This document shows, piece by piece, positions 1 through 7,670 of a stretch of 17,758 nt of DNA. Source of the stretch: UBA6164 sp964344895 (GTDB lineage Bacteria > Patescibacteriota > Gracilibacteria > BD1-5 > UBA6164); the NCBI GenBank assembly GCA_964344895.1, contig CAYFPB010000018.1, forward strand, positions 1 through 17,758, given 5' to 3'. The first letter of the stretch is position 1. Each line of letters begins with the position of its first letter. The translations under genes were made by a program, and so were the position numbers. The notes below the pieces were generated by a model. It did no database searches, was not told the DNA's origin, and worked only from the letters and a program-made list of their open reading frames with translations.

Positions 1-12
1 CGGAGGGGTTAC
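1..12. repeat. Possible right end of a GC-rich hairpin repeat, cut by the window edge
   Basis: The first dozen bases (CGGAGGGGTTAC) resemble the end of the GC-rich repeat at 4412-4455 (CAGAGGGGTTTC), differing at two positions, and stand out from the AT-rich surroundings. Only this tail is inside the window, so the hairpin part cannot be seen. The stretch 13-60 holds no gene I can recognise; it contains a G-run at 25-30. Confidence 0.35.
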
Positions 13-60
13 TTTTGTATTTTTTGGGGGTGATTTTTTCACGTTGAGAAGAAAATAACC

Positions 61-453
61 TTAAAAATATTGTAATAAATTTCTAACTTCCTTATTATAT
101 TCTAGTGCTTTATTTTTTAATACTGTTTCTGATACATTATCAAAATCATGAACTAGTTTATTTCTTAACTTATGTAATTCCCATATTTTATTTAGATTTG
201 ATATTTCACTTGGCTCTTGTTTTAGTATTTCTCAAAATGTTCAATTATAACCAGCCTCAAGTAGTATTTTATGATACAACTTATCCATATCAACTACTTG
301 TTCTTTATAACTAACTGATGAGCTTATTTTTTTTAATTGCCCCCTAAAAAATCTTTTTTTACTATCAGATATTTTATAACTTTTCCTAAATTTAATTACC
401 AATAAAATTCAGAAAAAAATTATTATCAAAAAAATTATTACATAAATATTCAT
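61..453 (-). CDS. Small membrane-anchored protein with HEPN-like Rx4H motif
   Basis: A 130-residue protein when TGA is read as Gly (residues 15, 71 and 74). Residues 3-21 form one very hydrophobic membrane segment at the N-terminus, followed by a basic stretch (about 22-42), which suggests an N-terminal anchor with the rest in the cytoplasm. The soluble part is helical and contains GYNGTFGE and then W-E-L-H-K-L-R-N-K-L-V-H-D at 91-103. The R97-x4-H102 spacing is the signature of HEPN domains, many of which are RNases or nucleotide-binding partners. I recall similar anchored proteins as common, uncharacterised genes in Patescibacteria. Start and stop (TAA) are unambiguous; it is the only gene between the left edge and the hflX terminator. 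Ribonuclease activity is not shown: the match is a short motif plus helical character, so the function stays open. Confidence 0.75.
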
Positions 454-547
454 GATACTAAGTTAAGTTTAAAAAGTTAATTATAAATTAAATGAAAAAT
501 ATAAAAAAGGTAAATTTTCTTAACATTTCACTTCACAAATAAAATCT

Positions 548-593
548 AAAAATTATTAAAAACTCACTTTGTTCAAACAGTTTAATAATTTTT
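548..593 (-). terminator. Probable terminator of hflX
   Basis: An inverted repeat with 13-nt arms (AAAAATTATTAAA at 548-560 and TTTAATAATTTTT at 581-593) lies 56 bp past the hflX stop on the minus strand. The stem is AT-only and the loop is about 20 nt, so it is weaker than the other terminators here. The gap 454-648 holds no gene. Confidence 0.5.
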
Positions 594-648
594 GATTTTA
601 AATTGTTTGTTACATTAAAAATTAAACATTTTTATATTTTTATTTAAT

Positions 649-1824
649 TTACAACTCTCCAACTATTTTTCCTTTTAATTCATCTAGTCCTACTTTTTTA
701 TAAGCTGAAACAAATATAGGATTTAATTCAGCAAATTTTTCTTTTAAGCTATCTATATCCTCTGCTTCATCTATTTTGTTAAACACGTATAGTTTTTTCT
801 GATTTGCTCAAATATTTTCAAGTATATCATCTACTACTTTTATTTTTATATCTATTTTTGGATCAGAAGCATCTACTACATGTAGAAGTAAATCTGACTC
901 TATAGAATCTTCCAAAGTTGATTTAAATGCATCTATTAGATTTGGTGGTAATTCTCTTATAAATCAAATAGTATCATTTATAAGTACTTCTTTTGGTTTG
1001 ATATAAATTCAAGTTTGCTCATCATAACTTGCTTCTATAAACATCTTTCATACACTTGTTCCTAGAGTAGCAAATAGCTTGTCCTCAGCTAAAACTCACT
1101 TTTTCGTAAGGGAGTTTGTAAGTGTTGATTTTCAAGCATTTGTATATCCTACAACTCATACTGTTTGGATTCACTTTCTTGATCTAGATTGCCTATGTTG
1201 TTCTCTTACTTTTTCATATTTTTCTAGGTCTTTTCTGATATGTTGTTCTTTTTTTCTTAAGTGCCTTTTCATTATCTCAGTATTTGTTTCTCATTTTCAT
1301 CTTGTACCTATTCAACCTCATTGCTTTGATAATTCCATTCACATACCAAATATCCTTGGTCACATGTGTTTTATTGCAGCTAGTTCTATCTGAAGTTTTG
1401 CTTCTTTACTCTTTGCATGACGCTCAAATATTTTTAATATAAGATCTACTCTATCCCAAGCTTTTGCTCATATTTCTCTTAACTTTTCATTTATTTTATA
1501 TATTTGTTGTGCTTTTAATATATTTCACAAAATAAGTACATTTGCTCCCTCAGATTTCATTTCTTCTATTATATCATCAAGTCTTCCTTCTCCTATAAAT
1601 GTATTATAATCAGGCACTGATTTATTTTGTATATGCTTAACAATCACAACTCATCCATATGTATTTACTAGATTTTCTAGCTCTACCATCCTATCCTCCA
1701 TTTGCTGTCTTATTTCAATATCAGCTGGTAAAATATCTGCAACAAAAACTCTAAGTTCTCACTCAGAGTACTCCAAAGTTTGCTGCATTTGCTCCAACTC
1801 TCTTTCTGATTTTTTTCTTGTCAT
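649..1824 (-). CDS. hflX: GTPase HflX (ribosome-splitting/rescue GTPase)
   Basis: A 391-residue protein with the complete HflX plan. Residues 1-220 are the HflX N-terminal domain and helical linker; a glycine-rich stretch reading K-Q-G-G-G-I-G-T-R-G-K-G-E-T matches the conserved loop just before the linker. The G domain begins with GYTNAGKST (G1, 226-234), then DTIGFIRELP (G3) and NKID (G4). HflX proteins bind the 50S E-site region and split stalled or heat-damaged 70S ribosomes using GTP. About half of its glycines, including one in the P-loop, are TGA. The gene starts 32 bp after the MazF-like toxin gene with no terminator between, so it is probably transcribed with the toxin-antitoxin pair. 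The stop is TAA, followed by an AT hairpin. Confidence 0.96.
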
Positions 1825-1856
1825 AATTTTTTTATTTTTTATATCTTATATAATAA

Positions 1857-2192
1857 TTACTTTAATCATAATAAATAATTACATCCTAATTCCTCACAAA
1901 TTCTTTTTCAAATTAATACTGAATATTCTAAATCTAATTCTCATATTTCTTCTAAAATCAAACTTGTATGTATAATTCAAATTTTTGGTATTATTACAAC
2001 TGATTTTTTTGATATTTTACCTGAAACTAAACAAGAGTTATCAATTATTATTCAATCCTTATTTAAATTAGATGATAAAGGTAAAAACATATAATCCTGT
2101 TTATTGTATGCTTTAAATATATAAACTGGTCTAACTTTATACTCACTTAAGTCCGTAAAATACACTTTAATTAATACTATTTTTCAAACCAT
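1857..2192 (-). CDS. PemK/MazF-like toxin (endoribonuclease family)
   Basis: A 111-residue protein read through six TGA-glycine codons; under the standard code it would be fragments. The pattern fits the MazF/PemK beta-barrel: an N-terminal strand G-K-I-V-L-I-K-V-Y-F-T-D-L-S, then K-V-R-P-V (the conserved Arg-Pro), F-L-P-L-S-S (equivalent of the P-L/I-T-S strand), K-S-V-V-I-I-P (the K/P-S-x-V strand) and a C-terminal helix I-G-E-L to the end. MazF toxins cleave mRNA, sometimes rRNA or tRNA, at short sequences. The gene starts 2 bp after the antitoxin stop, typical of translational coupling, and is followed 32 bp later by hflX. The family call rests on motif order rather than a database match; catalytic competence is inferred. 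Confidence 0.75.
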
Positions 2193-2194
2193 AT

Positions 2195-2389
2195 TTAAAA
2201 ACTATTACTTGTAAAACTAGATACTTTTCATAAGTTATCTATTTCATCATCTTGCCAATAATCAAGCTTATTATTCTTAAGATTTTCTTTAAACTTATAT
2301 TCCTGTAACTCATTTATTAAATCATTAATACTAACAAATGTATTATTTTCTATATCTATATCATTTTTTAATTTTAATATTGTTGCCAT
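2195..2389 (-). CDS. Probable antitoxin of the MazF-like toxin
   Basis: A 64-residue acidic protein placed 2 bp before the MazF-like gene, the usual antitoxin position. The N-terminal part (MATILKLKNDIDIENNTFVS) could form short strands as in MazE or Phd DNA-binding folds, and the C-terminal half (YKFKENLKNN onward) is charged and probably unfolded until it binds toxin. The TGA at residue 54 is Gly; reading it as stop would remove the last 11 residues. I chose the ATG at 2387-2389 because an upstream in-frame TTG at 2432-2434 lies in the predicted promoter spacer and so could not be in the mRNA. No family was recognised with certainty; the call rests on size, charge and context. Confidence 0.65.
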
Positions 2390-2423
2390 TAGTATTATAT
2401 TAGCAAATAATTTATTAATCAAT

Positions 2424-2451
2424 ATAATATTCAATTAATAATTTTTGTCAA
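2424..2451 (-). promoter_or_regulatory. Sigma-70-type promoter of the mazEF-like/hflX operon
   Basis: On the minus strand a perfect -35 box TTGACA (2446-2451) is followed after 16 bp by TATTAT (2424-2429). The predicted transcription start is near 2417, giving a leader of roughly 28 nt before the antitoxin ATG at 2389. It also sets the start codon of the antitoxin. Confidence 0.65.
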
Positions 2452-2494
2452 ACTATTTATATATTTTTTATATACTAAATAAGTTTATTTTCAT

Positions 2495-2520
2495 TTTACA
2501 AATTTATATTTATATATAAT
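2495..2520 (+). promoter_or_regulatory. Candidate promoter of trxB
   Basis: A perfect -10 box TATAAT (2515-2520) stands 36 bp before the trxB ATG. The best -35 candidate, TTTACA (2495-2500), is only 14 bp away, shorter than normal, so the -35 assignment is weak. The 2390-2556 gap between divergent genes is extremely AT-rich and holds no other feature. Confidence 0.35.
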
Positions 2521-2556
2521 ATAGTTTCATTATTTATAAGATAAATTTTAAAAAAT

Positions 2557-3459
2557 ATGTATGATTTAATAATAATATGAGCTTGATCAGCTGGTTACCC
2601 TGCTTGAATGTATGCTAGTAGATACAAACTTAAAAACTTAATAATAGGAGCTCAACCTGGTTGAGCTTTAGCTACTTCTCATAAAGTAGAAAATTATCCA
2701 TGAACTATAAGTGCTCCTGGTAAAGAAATAATGGATAATTTTAAAGCTCATGCTGAAGAAAGCTGATCTGAGATAATAAATGAATTGGTAACTGAAGTGA
2801 TAAAGCATGAAGATCATTTTCATATAAAAACAGCTGCATGAAATGAGTTTAAGTCTAAGTATGTAATACTTGCAACTGGTAACAACCACAGACATCTTTG
2901 AGCTAAATGAGAACAAGAATTTATGGGTAGATGAGTTAGTTATTGTGCTACTTGTGATTGAATGTTTTTTAAAGGCAGAGATATTATAATGGTTGGTTGA
3001 GGTAATACAGCTGTAACTGAAGCTTTATATCTTTCTGATATATGTAACAAAGTATACCTAGTCCATAGAAGAGATACTTTTAGAGCTGAAGATTCTTGGA
3101 TAGAAAAAGCTAAGGAAAAAGAAAATATAGAATTTGTTTTAAATGAAGAGGTTGAAGAGATAACTTGAGATGTTATGTGAATGACTTGAGCTACACTAAA
3201 ATCTGGAAAAACTCTTAAAGCTGATTGAATATTCATAGCTGTATGAACAATTCCTAATGTATGAGTTGTTGATTCTCTAAATCCTAAAAAAGATAATGAA
3301 TGATGCCTAGTAGTTGATGCTAGACAAGAGACTTCTATCAAGTGACTATATGCTGCTTGAGATGTAACTACAAACTCAAATAAATTTAAACAAACTATTA
3401 TGTCAGCTGCTGAATGATGTTTAGCTGCTAATAGTGTTCATGAAGATAATATGAGATAA
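2557..3459 (+). CDS. trxB: Thioredoxin reductase (NADPH, FAD-dependent)
   Basis: A 300-residue low-molecular-weight thioredoxin reductase that carries electrons from NADPH through FAD and a disulfide to thioredoxin. It opens with the FAD dinucleotide-binding motif G-A-G-S-A-G (8-13). The redox pair is C130-A-T-C133, directly followed by D-G with the glycine written TGA. The NADPH domain has GGGNTA (147-152) and HRRDTFRA (170-177), the arginines that bind the NADPH 2'-phosphate. The C-terminal FAD motif reads GLYAAGD. By hand count 22 of 32 glycines are TGA, which makes this gene the clearest proof of the recoding in the window. It stands alone on the plus strand, divergent from the mazEF-like pair and converging on ilvE; stop TAA. 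Confidence 0.97.
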
Positions 3460-3488
3460 AAAAAGTATGACTTTGTCATACTTTTTTT
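3458..3488. terminator. Bidirectional terminator between trxB and ilvE
   Basis: A perfect inverted repeat with 14-nt arms (7 A, then GTATGAC; GTCATAC, then 7 T) around a TTT loop. It starts inside the trxB TAA and ends inside the ilvE stop, so the A-run and T-run can serve as the U-tract for both converging genes. Confidence 0.85.
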
Positions 3489-4389
3489 ACACCTCAACCC
3501 TAGTTAACCACCCTTCAAACTCACTAATTTTTCAAGCCATCACATCATCAAAAGTTTGTTTTATATTCTCAAATACAGGCTTGTTAGTAGGCAAATCATA
3601 TTGCTCTATTTTTTTCACTGGAGTAACTCTAACAGCAGTTCAAGTCATAAAAACTTCATCAGCTATAAAAAGCTCTGTTTTATCTATTTGTCTTTCTATT
3701 ACTGTATATCATTTATATCTAGCTAACTCTATAACAGAAGCTCTTGTAATTCATTCAAGTATATCATCTGTTACAGTTGGTGTATAGATAATTCAATCTC
3801 TTACCATAAACAAGTTCATAGCACTTCCCTCACTGATTTTTCATTGCATATTTAATAGTATAGAGTCATCATATCATCTATTTACAGCCTCTGTTTTAGC
3901 AAGTGCACTTGTAATATATGCTCATGATATTTTTCACCTTAATGGGAAAGAAAGATCATTTTGTCTCATATAAGAACTAATACAACAAGTAATTCCATCT
4001 GGAGATAAATAATCTCAAAGCTCTAGTCAATATAGTAAAAAATCTTTTTCTATATCATGAAGCCTTGGAGATAAATCAAGATCACTTGTATAAACAAGAG
4101 GTCTTATATAAATATCTTTACTAGGTTTGTTTTTTGAAATTAATTCCTTTATTTTTTCCTCTATAAATTCTTTAGAATAATCTGCTCCTAGATACTTAGC
4201 ACTTAAAGATAATCTTTTTGTATGCTTATCTAATCTAAACAGTATAAAACTACCATTATCATAGATAGCCCTAAGCCCTCAAAAAGCTCAAATACCATAT
4301 TGTAAAGCATGTGTTGCTATTGATACATTAGCATTACCAAAATCCTTCCATTCTCAAGCATGATAAGCCTTCTTTAAAAAATTTTTCAT
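3487..4389 (-). CDS. ilvE: Branched-chain amino acid aminotransferase (PLP fold type IV)
   Basis: A 300-residue class IV aminotransferase that swaps amino groups between branched-chain amino acids and 2-oxoglutarate. Typical motifs: H-A-L-Q-Y-G-I-G-A-F-G-G-L-R-A near residue 27 (substrate loop), I-Y-I-R-P-L-V-Y-T, the PLP Schiff-base lysine K153 in L-R-G-K-I-S-G-A-Y, S-A-L-A-K-T-E-A-V-N-R-G-Y-D, I-S-E-G-S-A-M-N-L-F (phosphate/PLP loop) and L-E-G-I-T-R-A-S-V. Length and spacing match bacterial IlvE rather than D-amino-acid transaminase or 4-amino-4-deoxychorismate lyase, though specificity inside fold IV cannot be fixed by eye. No other branched-chain biosynthesis gene is in the window, so it may serve to catabolise or interconvert imported amino acids. 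It lies downstream of gyrA in the same direction, behind the gyrA terminator and a GC-rich repeat, so it probably has its own promoter. Confidence 0.92.
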
Positions 4390-4405
4390 AGGTAAATATT
4401 TATAA

Positions 4406-4411
4406 ATTATA
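4406..4411 (-). promoter_or_regulatory. Possible -10 box of ilvE
   Basis: TATAAT on the minus strand, 17 bp before the ilvE ATG. No -35 box at normal spacing is visible because the hairpin of the GC-rich repeat (4412 onward) occupies that place. Confidence 0.35.
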
Positions 4412-4455
4412 CTCTCCCCTGACAAGGGGAGACGCCTGAAAGGCAGAGGGGTTTC
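4412..4455. repeat. GC-rich double-hairpin repeat element
   Basis: This 44-bp stretch is far richer in G and C than anything around it. It contains two adjacent hairpins: CTCCCCT-GAC-AAGGGGAG (4414-4431) and GCCT-GAA-AGGC (4434-4444), then AGAGGGGTTTC. The layout resembles the short interspersed repeats of many bacterial genomes. It sits between the gyrA terminator and ilvE. Bases 1-12 of the window look like the tail of another copy. Confidence 0.6.
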
Positions 4456-4456
4456 A

Positions 4457-4490
4457 AAAAAATCAGAAAATAGATATTTTCTGATTTTTT
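4457..4490 (-). terminator. Terminator of gyrA
   Basis: A near-perfect palindrome: AAAAAATCAGAAAATA (4457-4472) pairs with TATTTTCTGATTTTTT (4475-4490) around a very short loop. It begins 4 bp past the gyrA stop. On the minus strand the arm ends in a U-run. Confidence 0.8.
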
Positions 4491-4494
4491 GTTT

Positions 4495-7047
4495 TTATTC
4501 AACATCTTCTCATTCTCTAACTATAGAAGCTCTTACTACTTTATCACCATCTTTTTTAAGTTTTGTTAAAATTACTCATTGAGTAACTCTTGATGTTTTT
4601 CTTATTCATCTTAAGTTCATTCTAATAGTTTGTCATCATTTAGATATAAGTATTATATCTGATGATTTTCTATCTTCTTCAGATAGCATATTAGCTGAAA
4701 TAACATTACCTGTCTTCTTAGTCATAGCCATTGCTTTTACTCATGATCATCATCTTTTTTGATTTCTATATTCTTCTATACTTGTAAGTTTTCACATACC
4801 ATTTTCAGTAACTATAAATACAAATTCATGTTCTTCTCATACTATTGTTACTTCTACTACTCTATCATCTTCTTTTAGTTTTATTCATCTTACTCATGAT
4901 GCTGCTCTACCCATTGGTCTAACATCATCTTCTGAGAATTGAATAGCCTTACCTTCATTTGTAGCTATAAATATAGAATCATCTCAACTAGTTGTTTTTA
5001 CCCAACTTAGATTATCTCATTCTTTTACTCATAGTACTTTTAATCAATTAGCTCTTATGTTTTTAACTTGATCCATTTCAAGTTTTTTAACTTGTCAGTT
5101 TGTAGTAACAAAGAATAGGTATTTATTTTGTTCTTTTGAAATATCCATAATAGCAGCTACTTCTTCATCCTTTTGTAATCAAATAAAATTGATAACAGGT
5201 TGTCATTTTGCTGTTCTATTTGTTTCTGGTATTTCATAAGCTGGAAGCGTAAATACTCTACCTTTTGTAGTAAAATATAATAAATCAGAATGATTTTGTG
5301 TTGGTATAATCAATTTGATTTCATCATTTTCTTTAGCTCATGTTGCTACTCATTTACCTCATCTTCTTTGAGTTCTAAAGCTGTCAGCTTTAAGTCTCTT
5401 TATATATGATTTTTGAGTTAATACAACAAATACTTCCTCATTTGGTATTGTATCTTTTGGATTGAATTCTCCAATTTTTCCTGGATTTACTTGTGTTCTT
5501 CTATCATCTCAAAATTTTTCTTTTACTTCATCTAATTCTTCTATGATTATAGCAACTATTCTTTCTGGTTTTGCTAATATATCTTTTAAATCAGCAATTA
5601 ATAATAATTTTTCATTTAATTCATCTTCTATTTTCTTTCTTTCAAGTCCAGCTAATTTATTAAGTCTCATTTCAAGAATTGCCTCTGCTTGAATTTGAGA
5701 TAAGCTAAAACCTTTCATTAAGTCAGTTTTTGCTTGTTCTTTTGTATCTGCTGCTTTAATTGTAGCTATTATTTCATCTATATGGTCAAGCGCATGTTTT
5801 AATCATTCTAAAATATGAGCTCTTGCTTCAGCTATTTTTAATTCATATCTTGTTCTTCTTTCAACTACTTCTTTTCTATGCTCTATAAATGCTACTAAAA
5901 AATCTTTTAGATTATATAATCTTGGTTGTCTTCATCTTTCTCATAAACCTATCATATTGTAACCAAAACTTGTTTGTAATGGTGTCATTTTATATAATAA
6001 GTTTAATACTTTTTTAGGGAAAGCATCTTTTTTTAGCTCTACAATAATTCTTACTCCATCCTTACTTGATTCATCTCTTAATTCTGCTATTCATACTATT
6101 TTTTTATCTCTTACTAGATCAGCTATTTTTTCTACTAAGTTAGATTTATTTAATCCATATGGAATTTCTGAAATATGTATGATACTTCTTCATCTTTTCC
6201 CTTCTTCTATATTTGCCACTCATCTCATTTTTACAGATCATCTACCTGTAGAATAAGCTGTTAGCATTGCTTCTTTATCATATACTATTCATCCTGTTGG
6301 AAAATCTGGTCATTTTACATATTCCATTAGATCCTCAACTGTTACTTCTTCAGGATTTGGTACTTTTAATAAATACTCAACAGCATCTATTAGTTCTGTT
6401 AAATTATGTGGTGGAATATTTGTTGCCATACCTACAGCAATCCCCATTACTCAGTTCATAAGTAAGTTTGGTATTCTAGTTGGCATTACTGTTGGCTCCT
6501 GTTTTGTTGTATCAAAGTTATCTCTGAAATCTACTGTTTCTTTTTCTATATCTGCTAGCATGTATTCAGCTAGTTTTGTCATCTTTGCTTCCGTATATCT
6601 ATAGGCAGCTGCTCAGTCACCATCCATTGATCAAAAGTTACCTTGACCATTAACAAGTGGATATCTCAAAGAGAAGTCTTGAGCCATTCTAACCATAGCT
6701 TCATATACTGAACTATCACCATGTGGATGATAATTTCAAAGTACATGACCTACTACTGTTGCTGATTTTCTAAACTTTGCTCCTGCTTTTAAACCTTGTT
6801 CATGCATAGAATACATTATTCTTCTATGTACTGGTTTAAATCAATCTCTTATATCTGGTAAGGCTCTACTTACAATTACACTCATGGCATAATCTAAGTA
6901 ACAGTCTTCCATTTCTGTTTTAATACTTCTGTTAGAATCTCAGTCATATGTTATACCTTGTGGTATATCTAATCATGTTTGTTCTTCATCATTTTCTTCC
7001 TCATTTGTATTTTCTTCTATGTTTTGGTTTTCAATATTTTCTGACAT
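4495..7047 (-). CDS. gyrA: DNA gyrase subunit A
   Basis: An 850-residue type IIA topoisomerase A subunit, which with GyrB adds negative supercoils using ATP. An acidic N-terminal tail of about 35 residues precedes the core. The core shows DYAMSVIVSRALPDIRDGFKPVHRRI, the quinolone-contact segment H-P-H-G-D-S-S-V-Y-E (Ser then Glu at the two classic resistance positions), and AAYRYTE with catalytic Tyr151. The GyrA box QRRGGKG (560-566) opens the C-terminal beta-pinwheel, so this is GyrA and not ParC. Many glycines are TGA, including one of the GyrA box. It begins only 17 bp after the RelE/ParE-like toxin gene with no terminator between, so part or all of its transcription may come from the toxin-antitoxin promoter. 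Stop TAA followed by a strong terminator. Confidence 0.97.
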
Positions 7048-7064
7048 ATATTTTTTATTAAATT

Positions 7065-7340
7065 TTAAAAATTATTTTTATTTTTAAATACTGATATTAT
7101 TTTTATTAATTTTTTATCTTCATCTAACTCATATATTATTCTAAATTTATACTTTGTTTCTATAAATTCTCTAAATCTTCAAATTGGTTTTCATAAATAT
7201 GGAAATATTTGTATATTCTTAATTGTATCTACTATTTTATGAATAACTTTCACTGCCTGGAAATTATCATCATTTGAAATATAATCAAATATCTCATCCA
7301 AGTCTACATTTGATTTTGCTCAATATTTTATTTTATACAT
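7065..7340 (-). CDS. RelE/ParE-family toxin
   Basis: A 91-residue basic protein with the compact RelE/ParE plan: a first strand (YKIKYGAKSNVDL), a helix pair with D-L-D-E-I-F-D-Y-I and A-V-K-V-I-H-K-I-V-D-T-I, then I-F-P-Y-L-G-K-P-I, and strands R-E-F-I, K-F-R-I-I-Y-E-L and K-I-I-S-V-F. Family members either cut mRNA on the ribosome (RelE) or poison DNA gyrase (ParE); sequence alone does not separate them here. Its start overlaps the antitoxin gene by 13 bp and gyrA follows 17 bp downstream. Three glycines are TGA (residues 7, 52 and 56). The short C-terminal tail is lysine- and asparagine-rich. Confidence 0.85.
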
Positions 7341-7507
7341 TTTTCTTTCATTTTATTATTTATTTTATCATATACTTTTGAGAAAAATTCTTCTTCTGAT
7401 ATTAACTCTCACCTTTCCATAGCTTCATGAGAATCCTCTATTTTCTGTATTTCTTCAAAACTGTATCCCTTTTCTTGAAAGAGTTTTCTTTCTTCTTGTG
7501 TTAACAT
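7328..7507 (-). CDS. Antitoxin of the RelE/ParE-like toxin
   Basis: A 59-residue acidic, helical protein (MLTQEERKLFQEKGYSFEEI... ) overlapping the toxin start by 13 bp, the classic antitoxin-first arrangement. The one TGA codon (residue 34) sits in M-E-R-G-E-L-I-S-E-E-E-F. The E-E-I-Q-K-I-E-D-S-H-E-A-M-E stretch resembles short RelB/ParD-type or 'addiction module' antitoxins, but I cannot assign a named family. No clear helix-turn-helix or ribbon-helix-helix is visible, so autoregulation is assumed from the class, not seen. Confidence 0.7.
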
Positions 7508-7532
7508 ATTTTTATATTAAAATATAATATCT

Positions 7533-7562
7533 ATAATATACTGATATTCTCTTAATAATCAA
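7533..7562 (-). promoter_or_regulatory. Promoter of the RelE-like TA/gyrA operon
   Basis: The minus strand shows TTGATT (-35, 7557-7562) followed after 16 bp by TATATT (7535-7540), or after 18 bp by TATTAT (7533-7538). The antitoxin ATG is 25 bp further on. Confidence 0.55.
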
Positions 7563-7578
7563 GAAAAAAAACTAATTT

Positions 7579-7606
7579 TTGTTAAAAAGTATTTAATTTT
7601 TAACAA
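7579..7606. promoter_or_regulatory. Inverted repeat between divergent promoters, possible operator
   Basis: Perfect 10-bp arms TTGTTAAAAA (7579-7588) and TTTTTAACAA (7597-7606) flank an 8-bp centre. It lies between the TA/gyrA promoter and the glmU-like promoter, near no gene end, so a terminator role is unlikely. A protein operator, perhaps for the antitoxin complex, is the simplest reading. Confidence 0.4.
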
Positions 7607-7614
7607 ATAATTTT

Positions 7615-7641
7615 TTGATTTTTTGAAATGTTTTTTATAAT
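7615..7641 (+). promoter_or_regulatory. Candidate promoter of the glmU-like gene
   Basis: TTGATT (7615-7620), a 15-bp spacer and a perfect TATAAT (7636-7641), 29 bp before the ATG. The spacer is slightly short. Confidence 0.4.
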
Positions 7642-7670
7642 GATATAAATATTTAATAATATATAAAATT

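Noticed and set aside
105..314. Plus-strand hydrophobic open frame near the left edge
   Set aside because: Antisense to the membrane-anchored HEPN-like gene, which has the better start, stop and conserved motif.
1079..1393. Plus-strand open frame of about 100 codons
   Set aside because: Antisense shadow of hflX across its G domain and linker.
2390..2434. Longer antitoxin starting at TTG 2434 with a hydrophobic N-terminus
   Set aside because: That start lies in the spacer between the -35 and -10 boxes of the promoter, so it would not be in the transcript; the ATG at 2389 fits better.
2668..3341. Minus-strand open frames opposite trxB
   Set aside because: They lie entirely inside the trxB reading frame on the other strand, which carries all catalytic motifs; the antisense products have no recognisable family.
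2557..3459. trxB, rpoA, infB and other genes as decayed pseudogenes with many stops
   Set aside because: All apparent stops are TGA at glycine positions; TAA and TAG never interrupt these frames.
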